DNA of 64,000 nt from Paraliobacillus ryukyuensis (GCF_003315295.1 NZ_QNRI01000001.1:496001-560000); one strand, 5' to 3'. Counted from the stretch's first letter, positions 8,450 to 18,124 are shown. Notes: generated from the letters alone by a model not told the origin. A program made the numbers and translations.

Positions 8450-9034
8450 TTATTGCAATAGTTGTTGGGTTAAATTAGCTGCAGTTTCTGCATCCATTGC
8501 ACTTAATATTTCACCACGAGCTTGATCATCCATTTCGCTTAAAATGGTCGTAGCAAGTTCTTGATCTAAATTAGCCAAGATAGGAGCAGCGCGCTCTGCA
8601 TCCATTTCTTCGTATGATTTCGTTAGTTTTGCTAGGTTTTCATTGCTATTTGCTTCTGATTCAGATTCCGTACTTTCAACTTGTTCTTCTAATTGATTGT
8701 TTAATTTAACAATCTCTTGATTTAATTCATCAATAGTTGATTTTTGCGTAGCGACTTCTCCTTGTAATGATTCAATCTGTTGATCTTTTTCAGCTAATTG
8801 ATTATCAACCTGTTCTTGTTCTCGTTCTGTTTCCGCTTCTTGTTCGGTGGTAACAGCAGACGATAAAAATGGAATTTTGTTAGCAACATCTTTTGATTTA
8901 GAAACAACGTCTATCCCCATAAAAGTTAAGACAATAAATGTAACTATAATTGCTAAAATAAGTGGTACGATGATTACTATTAACCATTGGAAGAAACCAG
9001 GTCTTTTGGTTGTTTTTTCGTTTGCTTGAGCCAT
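8450..9034 (-). CDS. MotE/YlxF-like flagellar protein with MgtE-N type domain
   Basis: About 194 residues from the ATG with AGGTG six bases upstream. One membrane helix (about residues 18-42, LIVIIVPLILAIIVTFIVLT) is followed by a long coiled coil (about 70-130, rich in Glu/Gln). The C-terminal region has MgtE N-domain-like repeats (EEMDAERAAPILANLDQELA, ending in MDAETAANLTQQLL). In B. subtilis the equivalent is ylxF; family members are annotated as MotE or FliG-like. Its exact role is unsettled. It lies between fliJ and fliK. Confidence 0.88.
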   Translation of the reverse strand: MAQANEKTTKRPGFFQWLIVIIVPLILAIIVTFIVLTFMGIDVVSKSKDVANKIPFLSSAVTTEQEAETEREQEQVDNQLAEKDQQIESLQGEVATQKSTIDELNQEIVKLNNQLEEQVESTESESEANSNENLAKLTKSYEEMDAERAAPILANLDQELATTILSEMDDQARGEILSAMDAETAANLTQQLLQ

Positions 9035-9039
9035 ATCCA

Positions 9040-9486
9040 TCACCTATTTTCATTCATTAAAAATTGTCGCATGGACGTTTCATCTAATTGTTTCTTTTCT
9101 TTCTCAACTAGTGATAGTTTTTCTGCTAAGTTCTTTTTTTCAATGATTTTTTCAATTTTTTTCACTTCTACATGTGCCGTTGTTAAATCGGATTGCTTAT
9201 CTTCCATATCCTTGCGAGCTTTATTTACTTCTAGTTGAACTTTTTCAATCCTTTTTTTTATTTCTTCAATATAAGCATAATGTGTGGCTAAGGTAGTGAC
9301 AGTTCCCGTTGATTGTAGATAATACTGATATTGATGCTCTACTTCTTCTTTTTTCTTTAACAAGTCATATAAACTAGTTGCGATTGTCTCAAATTCATTA
9401 ACTGATTCTTGGTATACCAATTGTGCTTTGTCTTTGATCCGTTCTTGATGTGATAGAATTTTTTTGAAAGCTCGTACATCTGCCAT
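9040..9486 (-). CDS. fliJ: Flagellar export chaperone FliJ
   Basis: 148 residues, almost wholly alpha-helical coiled coil rich in Lys, Glu and Gln, as expected for FliJ, the central stalk-like partner of the FliI ATPase. The ATG overlaps the fliI stop (TAATG) and has GGAGGG eight bases upstream in fliI. Sequence conservation in this family is low, so the call rests on length, coiled-coil character and position between fliI and the motE-like gene. Confidence 0.9.
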   Translation of the reverse strand: MADVRAFKKILSHQERIKDKAQLVYQESVNEFETIATSLYDLLKKKEEVEHQYQYYLQSTGTVTTLATHYAYIEEIKKRIEKVQLEVNKARKDMEDKQSDLTTAHVEVKKIEKIIEKKNLAEKLSLVEKEKKQLDETSMRQFLMNENR

Positions 9487-10799
9487 TAGCGGAGCCCTCC
9501 ATGTAATGTTTTGTCCATTAGTTCAATTGCATCTTCTCTCGTAATTGCTTCATTCATATCTTGTTTTAAAAATTGAATGACTTTAGGATATAGTTGGATA
9601 GCATGATCCACTTCTCTACTTGTCCCTTTTTTGTATGCACCAATTTGAATAAGTTCATAATTTTCTTCATATGTTGCTATGATCGAACGCATAGCTTGAG
9701 CTAATTGTTGTTCCTTTTCAGATGTGATTTGTGGCATCACTCGACTAATAGATTTCAAGACATTGATGGCTGGATATTGTCCTTGCTCTGCCAGTCTACG
9801 ATCCAAGACAAAGTGACCATCCAAAATCCCTCTTGCAGTATCGGCAATAGGGTCATTTAAATCATCACCATCAACTAAGACAGTGTAAAATGCTGTAATA
9901 GTACCATGACTACTCGTACCTGTTCGCTCTAACAATTTAGGCAAAGTAGCAAACACGGAAGGTGGATACCCTTTTGTTGTTGGTGGTTCGCCAGTGGCTA
10001 AACCTATCTCACGTTGTGCCATTGCAACCCTAGTAACAGAATCCATCATTAAGTTCACGTTGTAACCTTGATCTCTAAAATATTCACAAATTGCCGTTGC
10101 AGTATAAGCTCCTTTTATTCGCATTAAGGCTGGTTGATCAGAAGTTGCTACAATGACAATTGATTTTTTCAATCCCTCTTCACCTAGATCTTTTTCAATG
10201 AACTCTCTTACTTCCCGACCACGCTCACCAATAAGAGCAATAACATTTATATCAGCTTCACTATTACGGGCAAGCATTCCTAATAATGTACTTTTTCCTA
10301 CACCACTACCAGCAAAGATTCCCACGCGTTGTCCTTTTCCTACGGTTAATAAAGCATCAATTGTTTTCACACCAAGTTGGATCGGCTCTAAAATTCTCGG
10401 GCGATTAAGTGGATTTGGTGGCATTTGGTCAGTTAGATAAGGTAGCAAACCTTTGGGTAGCGCTGAGCCATCTAATGGATTACCAATCGCATCAATTACA
10501 CTTCCAATTAACCTTTTCCCTATTTTTATTGTTAATGGACTGTTTGTTGCCTCCACTAAACTATCTGGACTAATCTCATTAATAAAAGAGTAAGGCATTA
10601 GTAGTACGTTCTCTCCATTAAAACCTACAACTTCTGCTAATATCTTTTGTGTCTCAGAGGTATGGATATAACATACATCTCCAATACTTACAGAGGGGCC
10701 AACAGATTCAATCATTAATCCGATGACACGCTTTATCTTCCCGTATCGTTTATACAAATCTACTTGGTTAATTCGATCAACAAATGCTTCAAGATTCAC
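9486..10799 (-). CDS. fliI: Flagellum-specific ATPase FliI
   Basis: 437 residues. FliI is the hexameric ATPase that energises substrate delivery to the flagellar export gate. It shows an F1-like fold: an N-terminal beta domain, Walker A GIFAGSGVGKSTLLGM at about 160-175, ERGREVREFIEKDLG, Walker B LMMDSVTRVAMAQREIGLA, and GEPPTTKGYPPSVFATLPKL. Identity to B. subtilis FliI is high along the full length. The start overlaps fliH by 11 bases, indicating translational coupling with its regulator FliH. Confidence 0.98.
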   Translation of the reverse strand: MNLEAFVDRINQVDLYKRYGKIKRVIGLMIESVGPSVSIGDVCYIHTSETQKILAEVVGFNGENVLLMPYSFINEISPDSLVEATNSPLTIKIGKRLIGSVIDAIGNPLDGSALPKGLLPYLTDQMPPNPLNRPRILEPIQLGVKTIDALLTVGKGQRVGIFAGSGVGKSTLLGMLARNSEADINVIALIGERGREVREFIEKDLGEEGLKKSIVIVATSDQPALMRIKGAYTATAICEYFRDQGYNVNLMMDSVTRVAMAQREIGLATGEPPTTKGYPPSVFATLPKLLERTGTSSHGTITAFYTVLVDGDDLNDPIADTARGILDGHFVLDRRLAEQGQYPAINVLKSISRVMPQITSEKEQQLAQAMRSIIATYEENYELIQIGAYKKGTSREVDHAIQLYPKVIQFLKQDMNEAITREDAIELMDKTLHGGLR

Positions 10800-11526
10800 G
10801 TTGCAATTCCTCCAACAATTGATGTAATTGCTCTCGCAAGTTATCTAATTGTGTATCCACACTGGCATCTACTCTTCCAAATGGAGTCTCCATTATACAA
10901 CTACCTTGTTCAAGCGCTTCATCCGGATAAAAATCCAACTCTACTTTTGTATCAACAATTTCATTTAACTCATCTCGATATTTCTGACAAAGAAGAAAAT
11001 CAGTTGGATGTGTAAAAATCTGAATGATCGGTTGATTCCTGGCCTCTGTAATTACATCTTTTACAATCGAAATGAAAGCATCTTTCTCATTCATTAACTG
11101 GTGTATGATTTTATTTGCTGCAGCAACGCTTAAATCCAGTATTTTTGGTTGACTTTGCTCAAGTAACTCTGCCTTATCTTTTCGCATTAACTCAATAATT
11201 TGTTTTGCTTCATCTAGTAAGCTCTGATACTGTAATTGGCCGTCTTCCTCACCTTGTTGAAAACCAGCTTGATAACCTTCTCGTTTGGCTTGTTCAATCC
11301 ATTCTTGTTTTTCATTTTCCCAAGCTTCTTTATTTTTCTGTATCTCTTCGTTCGCTTCTTTAATAAGATTATTTGTATTTGCTTTTACTTCTTCAAGTTC
11401 TTGTTTCGCGCTCGTAATTTGAGTTGATAAATCTTCCATTACATCATTATCATTTGTTGGATGATCGGTTTGTTGACGAAATTTAATCGGTTTTAAACCA
11501 ATAACCCGACTATTATGATTAGACAA
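10789..11526 (-). CDS. fliH: Flagellar export regulator FliH
   Basis: About 245 residues from a TTG that has GGAGGAG nine bases upstream and overlaps the fliG stop. ATG codons at 11535 and 11553 are also in frame, but one abuts and the other precedes the ribosome site. FliH binds and restrains FliI and docks it to the C ring. Residues about 30-110 are an Asn/Lys/Glu-rich coiled coil (ending QAKREGYQAGFQQGEEDGQL). The C-terminal half is the FliH/V-ATPase E-like domain with GSCIMETPFGRVDASVDTQL. Confidence 0.93.
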   Translation of the reverse strand: MSNHNSRVIGLKPIKFRQQTDHPTNDNDVMEDLSTQITSAKQELEEVKANTNNLIKEANEEIQKNKEAWENEKQEWIEQAKREGYQAGFQQGEEDGQLQYQSLLDEAKQIIELMRKDKAELLEQSQPKILDLSVAAANKIIHQLMNEKDAFISIVKDVITEARNQPIIQIFTHPTDFLLCQKYRDELNEIVDTKVELDFYPDEALEQGSCIMETPFGRVDASVDTQLDNLREQLHQLLEELQRES

Positions 11527-12532
11527 TGATATCATCTCCTCCACCACGAGCAATTACAATTTCGCCAACTTCTTCTAAGCGACGAATAGCAGACACGATT
11601 CGCGTTTGTGCTTCTTCAACATCACGTAATCGAACAGGCCCCATGAATTCCATTTCCTCTTTAAATGTTTCTGCCATTCGTTGTGACATATTACTAAAGA
11701 CAACTTCTTTCACTTCGTCACTTGCAACTTTTAATGCTAAACGTAGATCATCGTTTTCCACTTCTCGAACCACTCGCTGAATTGCTCGATTATCAAGCGT
11801 AACGATATCTTCAAATACAAACATACGTTTCTTGATTTCTTCTGCTAATTCAGGATCTTGAATCTCAAGGGCATCTAAGATTGTTCTTTCTGTACTTCTA
11901 TCTACACCATTTAATACTTCAACAACAGCCTGGATACCACCAGTTTGTGTGTAATCTTGTGTTACTGTAGCAGATAGTTTTCGTTCAAGTATTTGTTCCA
12001 CTTCATTAATAATTTCTGGTGATGTGGAATCCATAATGGCTATTCGTTTAGCAATATCCGCCTGCATTTCTTGTGGAAGTTCAGATAAAATCTGTCCTGC
12101 TTGCTCTTTTTCTAAATAAGATAAGACAAGTGCTATCGTTTGCGGATGTTCGTTTTGAATAAAATTCAAAATCTGACCGGGATCTGCTTTTCTAGCGAAA
12201 TCAAATGGCTTTACTTGTAAGGAAGATGTCAAACGTGAAATAATGCTTGTTGCTTGATCTTGACCAAGTGCTTTTTCCAAAACAGTTTTTGCATAATTGA
12301 TTCCGCCTTGAGAAATATAATCTTGCGCCAGTGCAATTTGGTGAAATTCTTCAAGTATATTTTCTTTCTGGTCTGATTCTACCTTTTGTACAGAAGAAAT
12401 CTCTAATGTTAATTTTTCGATTTCTTCTTCAGTAAGGTGTTTATATACTTGCGCCGAAACATCTGGTCCTAAAGATATTAGTAGAATCGCAGCTTTTTGT
12501 TTTCCTGTAAGTTTCTGTGCTCTTCCTGCCAT
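11519..12532 (-). CDS. fliG: Flagellar motor switch protein FliG
   Basis: 337 residues. FliG couples the MS ring to the C ring and interacts with stators to make torque. N-terminal region: KLTGKQKAAILLISLGPDVS. Middle domain: the EHPQ motif in QNEHPQTIALVLSYLEKEQA at about 125-145. The C-terminal torque helix has alternating charges, KEEMEFMGPVRLRDVEEAQT, near 290-310. Length equals that of B. subtilis FliG. It is 12 bases downstream of fliF. Confidence 0.98.
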   Translation of the reverse strand: MAGRAQKLTGKQKAAILLISLGPDVSAQVYKHLTEEEIEKLTLEISSVQKVESDQKENILEEFHQIALAQDYISQGGINYAKTVLEKALGQDQATSIISRLTSSLQVKPFDFARKADPGQILNFIQNEHPQTIALVLSYLEKEQAGQILSELPQEMQADIAKRIAIMDSTSPEIINEVEQILERKLSATVTQDYTQTGGIQAVVEVLNGVDRSTERTILDALEIQDPELAEEIKKRMFVFEDIVTLDNRAIQRVVREVENDDLRLALKVASDEVKEVVFSNMSQRMAETFKEEMEFMGPVRLRDVEEAQTRIVSAIRRLEEVGEIVIARGGGDDIIV

Positions 12533-12544
12533 AAAGGTATCCTC

Positions 12545-14152
12545 CTAATCTTCTGCAATCCAGCTTCGTAATAATTTAGCAAACTCATCTGGTTTATCTG
12601 TTGCCATTTTTTCAAGCTGTTTTCTTCTAATGGACGCCTCAGTATCGGCCGGCTCTTCTATATCAGGGACTTCAAACGTTTGTTGCGTTGTAACCTCTTC
12701 ACTGATTTCTTCATCTTGTTGTTTATTTCTTCTAACAAGCATGATAATTAAGCCAATAATAGCTAACAATAGTACGCCACCGACAATGTAAACCCACATC
12801 GGAATCATTGGTGCTGTTGGTGTTTGACCTTGGGCTTGATTTCCGTTAAATTCTTGGAAAACGATTGATGTTTTATCTGCTGGATTAATATCCGCACCAT
12901 AAGACTCATCTATAGAGGTAGAAATAATAGAATTTAAGATTGATGCTATACTATTTTCTACTTCTGTTTGTTCTTGAGCTGTTAATAACTCGGGTTCACC
13001 ATTTTCATTTAGCGTTCCTTTTGTATTATCAACTGCTATTTGAATTCCTAAATCTCTAATTTTATAAGGGCTTTCTACGATTTCACGGGTAATACGGTCA
13101 AATTCGTAGTTAATTGAATCTTGAGTTCTTTCATAGTCACCATTTCCGCCATTTTCAGCAGCTGGATAATTAGCAACATCTTCATCGCCAACACCAACCT
13201 CATCAGCTGCAGCGGCGCCTTCTCCGGTATACGTTTCTCTAATGGTCTCTGCACTAACAGGTAAACCTTCCATTGCTTCCTCATCAACTGGTTCCACAAG
13301 ATTTTCCGTTCGATTTTCCTGTGTGAAATCAATATCTGCAGTAACTGATGCTACTACTTTATTTGACCCAATCATTGTACCTAACATCTGTTGCACACGA
13401 CGTTGAATGTCGCGCTCAATATCTTTTTTTACATTTTGTTGCGTGGTATATGCATCTCCACTTGCAACAGTTGTTGAACTTTCTTGATCATAATAATTAA
13501 AATTTTGATCCATAATGACGATATTCTCAGTAGGTAGATTAGGAACAGTTTTCGAAACTAAATGATATAGTGACTTTATTTGTCCAGCATCAAATTGATA
13601 ACCAGGTGTAGTTGTTAAAACGACTGATGCAGAAGCTGTCTGTTGCTCTTGGCTGACAAAGACTTGATCTTTGGGTAAGTTTATCATCACATTTGCATCT
13701 TCAATACCTGAAATACCCGAAATTAGATTAGCAAGTTCTGATTGCATCGCATCTAATTTCATCACATCGAATTCATTTTCCGTCATTCCCCATGACGAAT
13801 TTTTACTAAAGAATGAATAATCAATATTTCCACTATCAGGAATACCTTGAGCCGCAAGATCAACAAGCAATGTATCAGCCTGTTCACTAGGTACTAAGAT
13901 CGATGAACCCGCATTTTTAACTTCATATTTTACCCCACGAGTATCTAATTCAGCTTTAATTTGACCTATTTCCTGCATAGATAAGTCATTATATAAAGGC
14001 ACCATTGTTGACCTTGTAAAAAAAACAGTTCCACCAATAACAATGATGAGAAACAAAAGAACCATAGAGAATAAAAACCCTTTTTGTTTTGTTGACTTAC
14101 CACGCCAATATTCTATTAACTTGTTTTTGTAGTTTTCTAGTTTTTGTTTCAT
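12545..14152 (-). CDS. fliF: Flagellar MS-ring protein FliF
   Basis: 535 residues. FliF forms the membrane/supramembrane ring that nucleates the basal body. The two expected membrane helices are at about 26-46 (FLFSMVLLFLIIVIGGTVFF) and 440-460 (WVYIVGGVLLLAIIGLIIML). YscJ-type ring-building motifs lie between (IEDANVMINLPKDQVFVSQE). An acidic Gly/Asn-rich segment at about 285-345 belongs to the variable external loop. The C-terminal tail, ending LRSWIAED, is the FliG-binding peptide. Confidence 0.98.
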   Translation of the reverse strand: MKQKLENYKNKLIEYWRGKSTKQKGFLFSMVLLFLIIVIGGTVFFTRSTMVPLYNDLSMQEIGQIKAELDTRGVKYEVKNAGSSILVPSEQADTLLVDLAAQGIPDSGNIDYSFFSKNSSWGMTENEFDVMKLDAMQSELANLISGISGIEDANVMINLPKDQVFVSQEQQTASASVVLTTTPGYQFDAGQIKSLYHLVSKTVPNLPTENIVIMDQNFNYYDQESSTTVASGDAYTTQQNVKKDIERDIQRRVQQMLGTMIGSNKVVASVTADIDFTQENRTENLVEPVDEEAMEGLPVSAETIRETYTGEGAAAADEVGVGDEDVANYPAAENGGNGDYERTQDSINYEFDRITREIVESPYKIRDLGIQIAVDNTKGTLNENGEPELLTAQEQTEVENSIASILNSIISTSIDESYGADINPADKTSIVFQEFNGNQAQGQTPTAPMIPMWVYIVGGVLLLAIIGLIIMLVRRNKQQDEEISEEVTTQQTFEVPDIEEPADTEASIRRKQLEKMATDKPDEFAKLLRSWIAED

Positions 14153-14198
14153 TCTCTTCCTCCATCAAGCATAAGCAATTATTTTCTATAATTGTTTA

Positions 14199-14507
14199 TT
14201 ACACTTGCATTCTCATCATTTCTTTATAAGCATCTACTGCTTTCTTTTGTACTTCAATAGCAGTATTTAACGTAATACTTGCTTTTTGAGCAGTAATCAT
14301 CACATCATGCAAATCATCAATTTCTCCATTTACTAAAGCTTGCGTTTTAACATCAGAAGCTACTTGAGAAGCATTGAGTTGATCAATTGCTCCTTTTAAG
14401 CTTGAAGCGAACTTATTTTGTGCCTCACCAGGAGTAATCTTAGGTGAGGTTGATGCAACGTTCGTTGCCTGACCTGTTGCTTGTAAAGCTTGAATATTTG
14501 TTAGCAT
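14199..14507 (-). CDS. fliE: Flagellar hook-basal body complex protein FliE
   Basis: 102 residues, the normal size of FliE, the adaptor between the MS ring and the rod. The conserved half includes FASSLKGAIDQLNASQVASD and LHDVMITAQKASITLNTAIE, ending VDAYKEMMRMQV. It lacks a signal peptide because it is exported by the flagellar system itself. It is 18 bases downstream of flgC. Confidence 0.96.
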   Translation of the reverse strand: MLTNIQALQATGQATNVASTSPKITPGEAQNKFASSLKGAIDQLNASQVASDVKTQALVNGEIDDLHDVMITAQKASITLNTAIEVQKKAVDAYKEMMRMQV

Positions 14508-14525
14508 AGAGCATCATCCTCCGTT

Positions 14526-14978
14526 TTATTTACCTATTTCTAAAGCTTTCATTAACATACTCTTCGTTGCATTAATAGAAGTAACATTTGCTTCATATGA
14601 ACGTGTTGCACTCATTAAGTCGACCATTTCTTCTAATGGATCTACATTTGGCATAGCCACATATCCTTGGTCATCTGCGTCGGGATGACTTGGGTTGTAT
14701 ACCATAGTAAAAGGTTCTTGGTCTTCTGTAATTTCAGCAACTCGAACACCTGAACCAACTTCACTTGTATTTTTAGCCCGATTTAAATAAGACGAGAAAG
14801 ATGCACCTTGCTCTTCTAAACTAACCATTTTTCTACGATATGGTTCATATTCACCATCTTCATTAATTCTCGCTCTAGTCGTTTCAGCATTAGCAATGTT
14901 AGAGGAGATTGTGTCCATCCTTAGACGTTGCGCTGTTAAAGCACTGGCACTTGTGTTAAGAGAATGAAATATACTCAT
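14526..14978 (-). CDS. flgC: Flagellar proximal rod protein FlgC
   Basis: 150 residues. It opens with the rod-protein motif SLNTSASALTAQRLRMDTIS and SNIANAETTRA, and closes with the coiled-coil segment EEMVDLMSATRSYEANVTSI common to rod and hook proteins. It forms part of the proximal rod with FlgB. It is two bases from flgB, so both are made from the head of the fla/che transcript. Confidence 0.97.
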   Translation of the reverse strand: MSIFHSLNTSASALTAQRLRMDTISSNIANAETTRARINEDGEYEPYRRKMVSLEEQGASFSSYLNRAKNTSEVGSGVRVAEITEDQEPFTMVYNPSHPDADDQGYVAMPNVDPLEEMVDLMSATRSYEANVTSINATKSMLMKALEIGK

Positions 14979-14980
14979 GA

Positions 14981-15373
14981 TTACGCTCCTCCTCCTCTAA
15001 TTACTCGTTGTAAGCTGTTGAATTTTCCATTCATTCGATCAACTAATGCTTGATAGTAGATTTGATTATTTGCTAATTCCGTCATTTCTTTATCTATATC
15101 TACATTATTTCCATTGTGATTGAATTGGGTATTTTTATTCATGGTAACTTGAAAAGGCTGATTGGTATGACCACTAAAATTAATGTGTTTTTCGTTTGTT
15201 CGCTTCGCTTGAAATTGTAGTTGATTATTTAAGGTATGTTTAAACGTAACGTCTTTGGCTTTGTAATTCGTTGTATCTACGTTAGCAATATTGTTGGAGA
15301 TTGTTTGATTTTTAACTGTGGCGTAATCTAAACCAGTTTGTAAACTAGAAATAGTCCCTCCAAAAAGTGACAT
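14981..15373 (-). CDS. flgB: Flagellar proximal rod protein FlgB, first gene of the fla/che operon
   Basis: 130 residues from the ATG with GGGAGGT six bases upstream; a GTG ten codons earlier has no site. Rod motif SSLQTGLDYATVKNQTISNN and IANVDTTNYKAKDVTFKHTL are present, with the C-terminal helix KEMTELANNQIYYQALVDRM. It is the first gene after a roughly 480-base non-coding stretch and after the codY terminator, so the main fla/che promoter must lie just upstream. Confidence 0.96.
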   Translation of the reverse strand: MSLFGGTISSLQTGLDYATVKNQTISNNIANVDTTNYKAKDVTFKHTLNNQLQFQAKRTNEKHINFSGHTNQPFQVTMNKNTQFNHNGNNVDIDKEMTELANNQIYYQALVDRMNGKFNSLQRVIRGGGA

Positions 15374-15474
15374 GATTTTACCTCCCTGTGTATAAACGGT
15401 CATAAACCATTGTTTTCTATCAAATATTGTAATTTAAAAGTTACATAGTGTCTATGCCAACTATTAATAATCTG

Positions 15475-15502
15475 ACTATAGTTGCTACAATTTGTTGTTG
15501 AA
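15475..15502 (-). promoter_or_regulatory. Candidate sigma-A promoter for the fla/che operon
   Basis: On the minus strand TTCAAC, 16 bases, TATAGT, about 100 bases upstream of the flgB start. The -35 is only a partial match. It is the best spaced pair in the region but could be fortuitous in such AT-rich DNA. Confidence 0.35.
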
Positions 15503-15550
15503 CTAATTCTAAAGAACCAGTTTAGTAGTAGGATTGTTCTTATGTGAAAA

Positions 15551-15558
15551 TTGTCGAA
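15551..15558 (+). promoter_or_regulatory. Candidate Spo0A box upstream of fla/che
   Basis: The word TTGTCGAA, identical to the 0A-box consensus, lies about 50 bases upstream of the candidate flgB -35. Spo0A-P control of motility at this site is inference. An overlapping 15-base CodY-like sequence (15549-15563) matches AATTTTCWGAAAATT at only 11 positions. Confidence 0.4.
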
Positions 15559-15852
15559 AAATCGCTCCCAAAAATATTATTACACATAATAAGAAAAATA
15601 GAAACACCAAATTAAAATTATTTGGGAGTAATTCTCCTATTAAATTTACATTTTTCCGCTAAAAATTTACCGTTATTTTCTTGACTTCAGTAAAATTAGG
15701 TATAATTAATCATTTTTATATTGGATAAAGTTGTTTTTTGGTTAGGTCTTTTTGTTGTTGGTAAAATTTTTTTATTGGTGAAGGTTTGAAAGTTACAATT
15801 AAAAAAATTATATAACTGATTTTATTGAATTAATAAATATCTATATAAAATA

Positions 15853-15885
15853 AAAACCGATGTTCAACTAGAAACATCGGTTTTA
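15853..15885 (-). terminator. Rho-independent terminator of codY
   Basis: On the minus strand a 12-base stem AAAACCGATGTT / AACATCGGTTTT with a 7-9 base loop ends in a T-rich run, just after the codY stop. It separates the xerC-hslVU-codY unit from fla/che. Confidence 0.85.
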
Positions 15886-15890
15886 CTATC

Positions 15891-16670
15891 TTAATTTGAT
15901 TTTAATTGTTGTAATTCTAATAAGAACTTATTGTTCAATACTTTAATATACGTACCTTTCATCCCTAATGATCTAGATTCGATTACACCAGCACTTTCTA
16001 ATTTACGCAATGCGTTTACAATTACAGAACGCGTAATTCCAACTCGATCAGCAATCTTACTTGCAACTAGTAATCCTTCATTTCCGTCCAATTCATCAAA
16101 GATGTGCTCAATAGCTTCTAGCTCGCTATAAGAAAGAGAACTAATCGCCATTTGAACTACTGCTTTACTACGTGCTTCAGTCTCTATTTCTTCTGTCTTC
16201 TCATGTAGTATTTCCATACCAACTACCGTGGCACCATATTCTGCTAATAAAAGATCATCATCATTAAAGCTTTGTGTTAAGCGACTTAAGATTAGTGTAC
16301 CGAGCCTTTCTCCTCCACCAATTATTGGTACGATAGTGGTTAACCCCTTCTGGAATAGCTCACGGTTTTCAACCGGGAAAGCTGTATACTCACTATCAAT
16401 ATCAATATTAGCAGTTGTTTCATCGATATGAAACAAACTATCGGTGTACTCCTCTGGGAATTGTCTTTCTTCTAACATTGATTTCATTCGTTCATTTTCA
16501 ATTTGTTGATTGATTGCAAAACCTAGTAATTTACCTCTTCTACTTACCACAAAAATATTTGCCGTGATGATATCGCGCAATGTTGCGGCCATCTCATTAA
16601 AATTGACTGATTTTCCCGTTGCTTTCTGTAAAATAGAATTAATTTTTCTAGCTCGTTCTAAAAGTTCCAT
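15891..16670 (-). CDS. codY: GTP- and branched-chain-amino-acid-sensing repressor CodY
   Basis: 259 residues, exactly the B. subtilis length, from the ATG with GAGGA five bases upstream. The N-terminal GAF domain (about 1-155) includes [20 protein letters not shown], the ligand pocket region, and [20 protein letters not shown]. The C-terminal winged helix-turn-helix (about 185-259) has [20 protein letters not shown], nearly invariant in CodY. It represses stationary-phase, nutrient-acquisition and in B. subtilis also motility genes. It is the last gene of xerC-hslV-hslU-codY and lies next to the fla/che control region. Confidence 0.99.
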   Translation of the reverse strand: MELLERARKINSILQKATGKSVNFNEMAATLRDIITANIFVVSRRGKLLGFAINQQIENERMKSMLEERQFPEEYTDSLFHIDETTANIDIDSEYTAFPVENRELFQKGLTTIVPIIGGGERLGTLILSRLTQSFNDDDLLLAEYGATVVGMEILHEKTEEIETEARSKAVVQMAISSLSYSELEAIEHIFDELDGNEGLLVASKIADRVGITRSVIVNALRKLESAGVIESRSLGMKGTYIKVLNNKFLLELQQLKSN

Positions 16671-16707
16671 GTTGTTCCTCCGTTTCTCTAAGACTGTCAT
16701 TTTAAAA

Positions 16708-18111
16708 TTATAAAATGTATTGACTTAGATCTCTGTTTTTAACGATATTTTCTAACTTTTCTTCTACATACCCTTTAGTGATCTCAATTGTCGGCATTGT
16801 CACATCAGCCGCTTCATAAGACAGATCTTCGAGTAACTTTTCTAAGATAGTATGTAGTCTCCTTGCACCTATATTATCGGTTTCTTGGTTCACTTCATAA
16901 GCAACTTCTGCAATTTTTGTAATCGCTTCATCAGTAAACACTACTTCTATGCCTTCTGTTTTTAATAATGCCTGGTATTGTTTTAAGAGCGCATTCGATG
17001 GTTCTACTAATATTCGCTCAAAGTCTGATACAGAAAGTTTCTCCAATTCTACACGAATAGGAAATCTTCCTTGCAATTCGGGAATTAAATCAGATGGCTT
17101 AGCCATATGAAAAGCACCTGCTGCCACAAACAGAATATGATCGGTTTTAACCGGACCATATTTGGTTACAATCGTGGAACCTTCAATGATCGGTAAGATA
17201 TCACGTTGAACACCTTCACGCGAAACATTTGCAGATTGCTCAGACTTTCCTGCGACTTTATCGAGCTCATCAATAAAGATCATTCCAGATTGCTCCACTT
17301 TATCCAAGGCGATCTGTGTCACTTCGTCCATATCAATTAATTTTTGCGCTTCTTGATGAACAAGTACTTTTCGTGCTTCACTTACTGGCAATTTACGCTT
17401 TTTCTTCTTTTTAGGCATAAGTGAACCAAATGCATCTTGCATGTTCATACCCATTTGTTCCATACCTGATCCTTGTAACATATCAAACATATTAGAAGAT
17501 TGTTCTTCTACCTCTATCGTTACGAGGGTATCTTCCAATTCACCTAAAGCTAGTTGGTGAGCGATTCGTGTACGCTTTGTTTCAATTTCTTGTGTTACTT
17601 CATCTTTTTCATTTGTATCTTCATTGTTTTGTTGATTTGAAAATAGCATTTCAAACGGATTTTTCGCTTGATTCTGTTGTTTTTTTGCAATCGGCACTAA
17701 TAACTTTACCAATCGATCGTCAGCATGTTTTTTTGCACGATCTTGCACTTGTGACATTTTTTCTTCTTTTACCATTCTAATGGCCGTTTCAACTAAATCA
17801 CGTACCATTGATTCTACATCTCTACCAACGTAACCAACTTCTGTGAATTTCGTTGCTTCCACTTTAATAAACGGTGCGCCAACAAGTTTTGCTAGACGCC
17901 TAGCAATTTCTGTTTTTCCCACACCTGTAGGACCGATCATCAAAATATTTTTTGGCACAATTTCATCTCGCATGTGATCATCTAATTTGGATCTGCGATA
18001 ACGATTTCTCAGCGCCACTGCCACTGATTTTTTTGCTTGTTTTTGCCCAATAATATATTGATCTAGTTCTGCCACAATTTGTTTCGGTGACATACCCATA
18101 CTCACCAACAT
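16708..18111 (-). CDS. hslU: HslU/ClpY ATPase subunit of the HslVU protease
   Basis: 467 residues. AAA+ unfoldase that feeds substrates to HslV. Walker [20 protein letters not shown] lies near 54-72, Walker [21 protein letters not shown] near 275-295, and sensor region [20 protein letters not shown]. It ends DLSQYIL, the C-terminal tail that inserts into HslV. The Lys/Gln-rich I domain (about 130-240) is variable. The ATG is only three bases from GGAGG; a GTG two codons later has better spacing, so the exact start is open. Confidence 0.97.
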   Translation of the reverse strand: MLVSMGMSPKQIVAELDQYIIGQKQAKKSVAVALRNRYRRSKLDDHMRDEIVPKNILMIGPTGVGKTEIARRLAKLVGAPFIKVEATKFTEVGYVGRDVESMVRDLVETAIRMVKEEKMSQVQDRAKKHADDRLVKLLVPIAKKQQNQAKNPFEMLFSNQQNNEDTNEKDEVTQEIETKRTRIAHQLALGELEDTLVTIEVEEQSSNMFDMLQGSGMEQMGMNMQDAFGSLMPKKKKKRKLPVSEARKVLVHQEAQKLIDMDEVTQIALDKVEQSGMIFIDELDKVAGKSEQSANVSREGVQRDILPIIEGSTIVTKYGPVKTDHILFVAAGAFHMAKPSDLIPELQGRFPIRVELEKLSVSDFERILVEPSNALLKQYQALLKTEGIEVVFTDEAITKIAEVAYEVNQETDNIGARRLHTILEKLLEDLSYEAADVTMPTIEITKGYVEEKLENIVKNRDLSQYIL

Positions 18112-18124
18112 TACCTCCTCAAGA

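Larger units (their letters stand above)
15374..15852. other. Non-coding region between codY and flgB (fla/che control region)
   Basis: About 480 bases, very AT-rich, with no supportable gene on either strand. It holds a candidate sigma-A promoter for flgB, a perfect Spo0A-box word, a weak CodY-like match overlapping that word, and an 8-base inverted repeat (15565-15572 with 15621-15628). I found no good sigma-D promoter (TAAA-N15-GCCGATAT) here. Confidence 0.7.

Noticed and set aside
15681-15706. Plus-strand TTGACT ... TATAAT upstream of fla/che
   Set aside because: Spacing is only 14 bases and no plus-strand gene follows, only the convergent codY gene.
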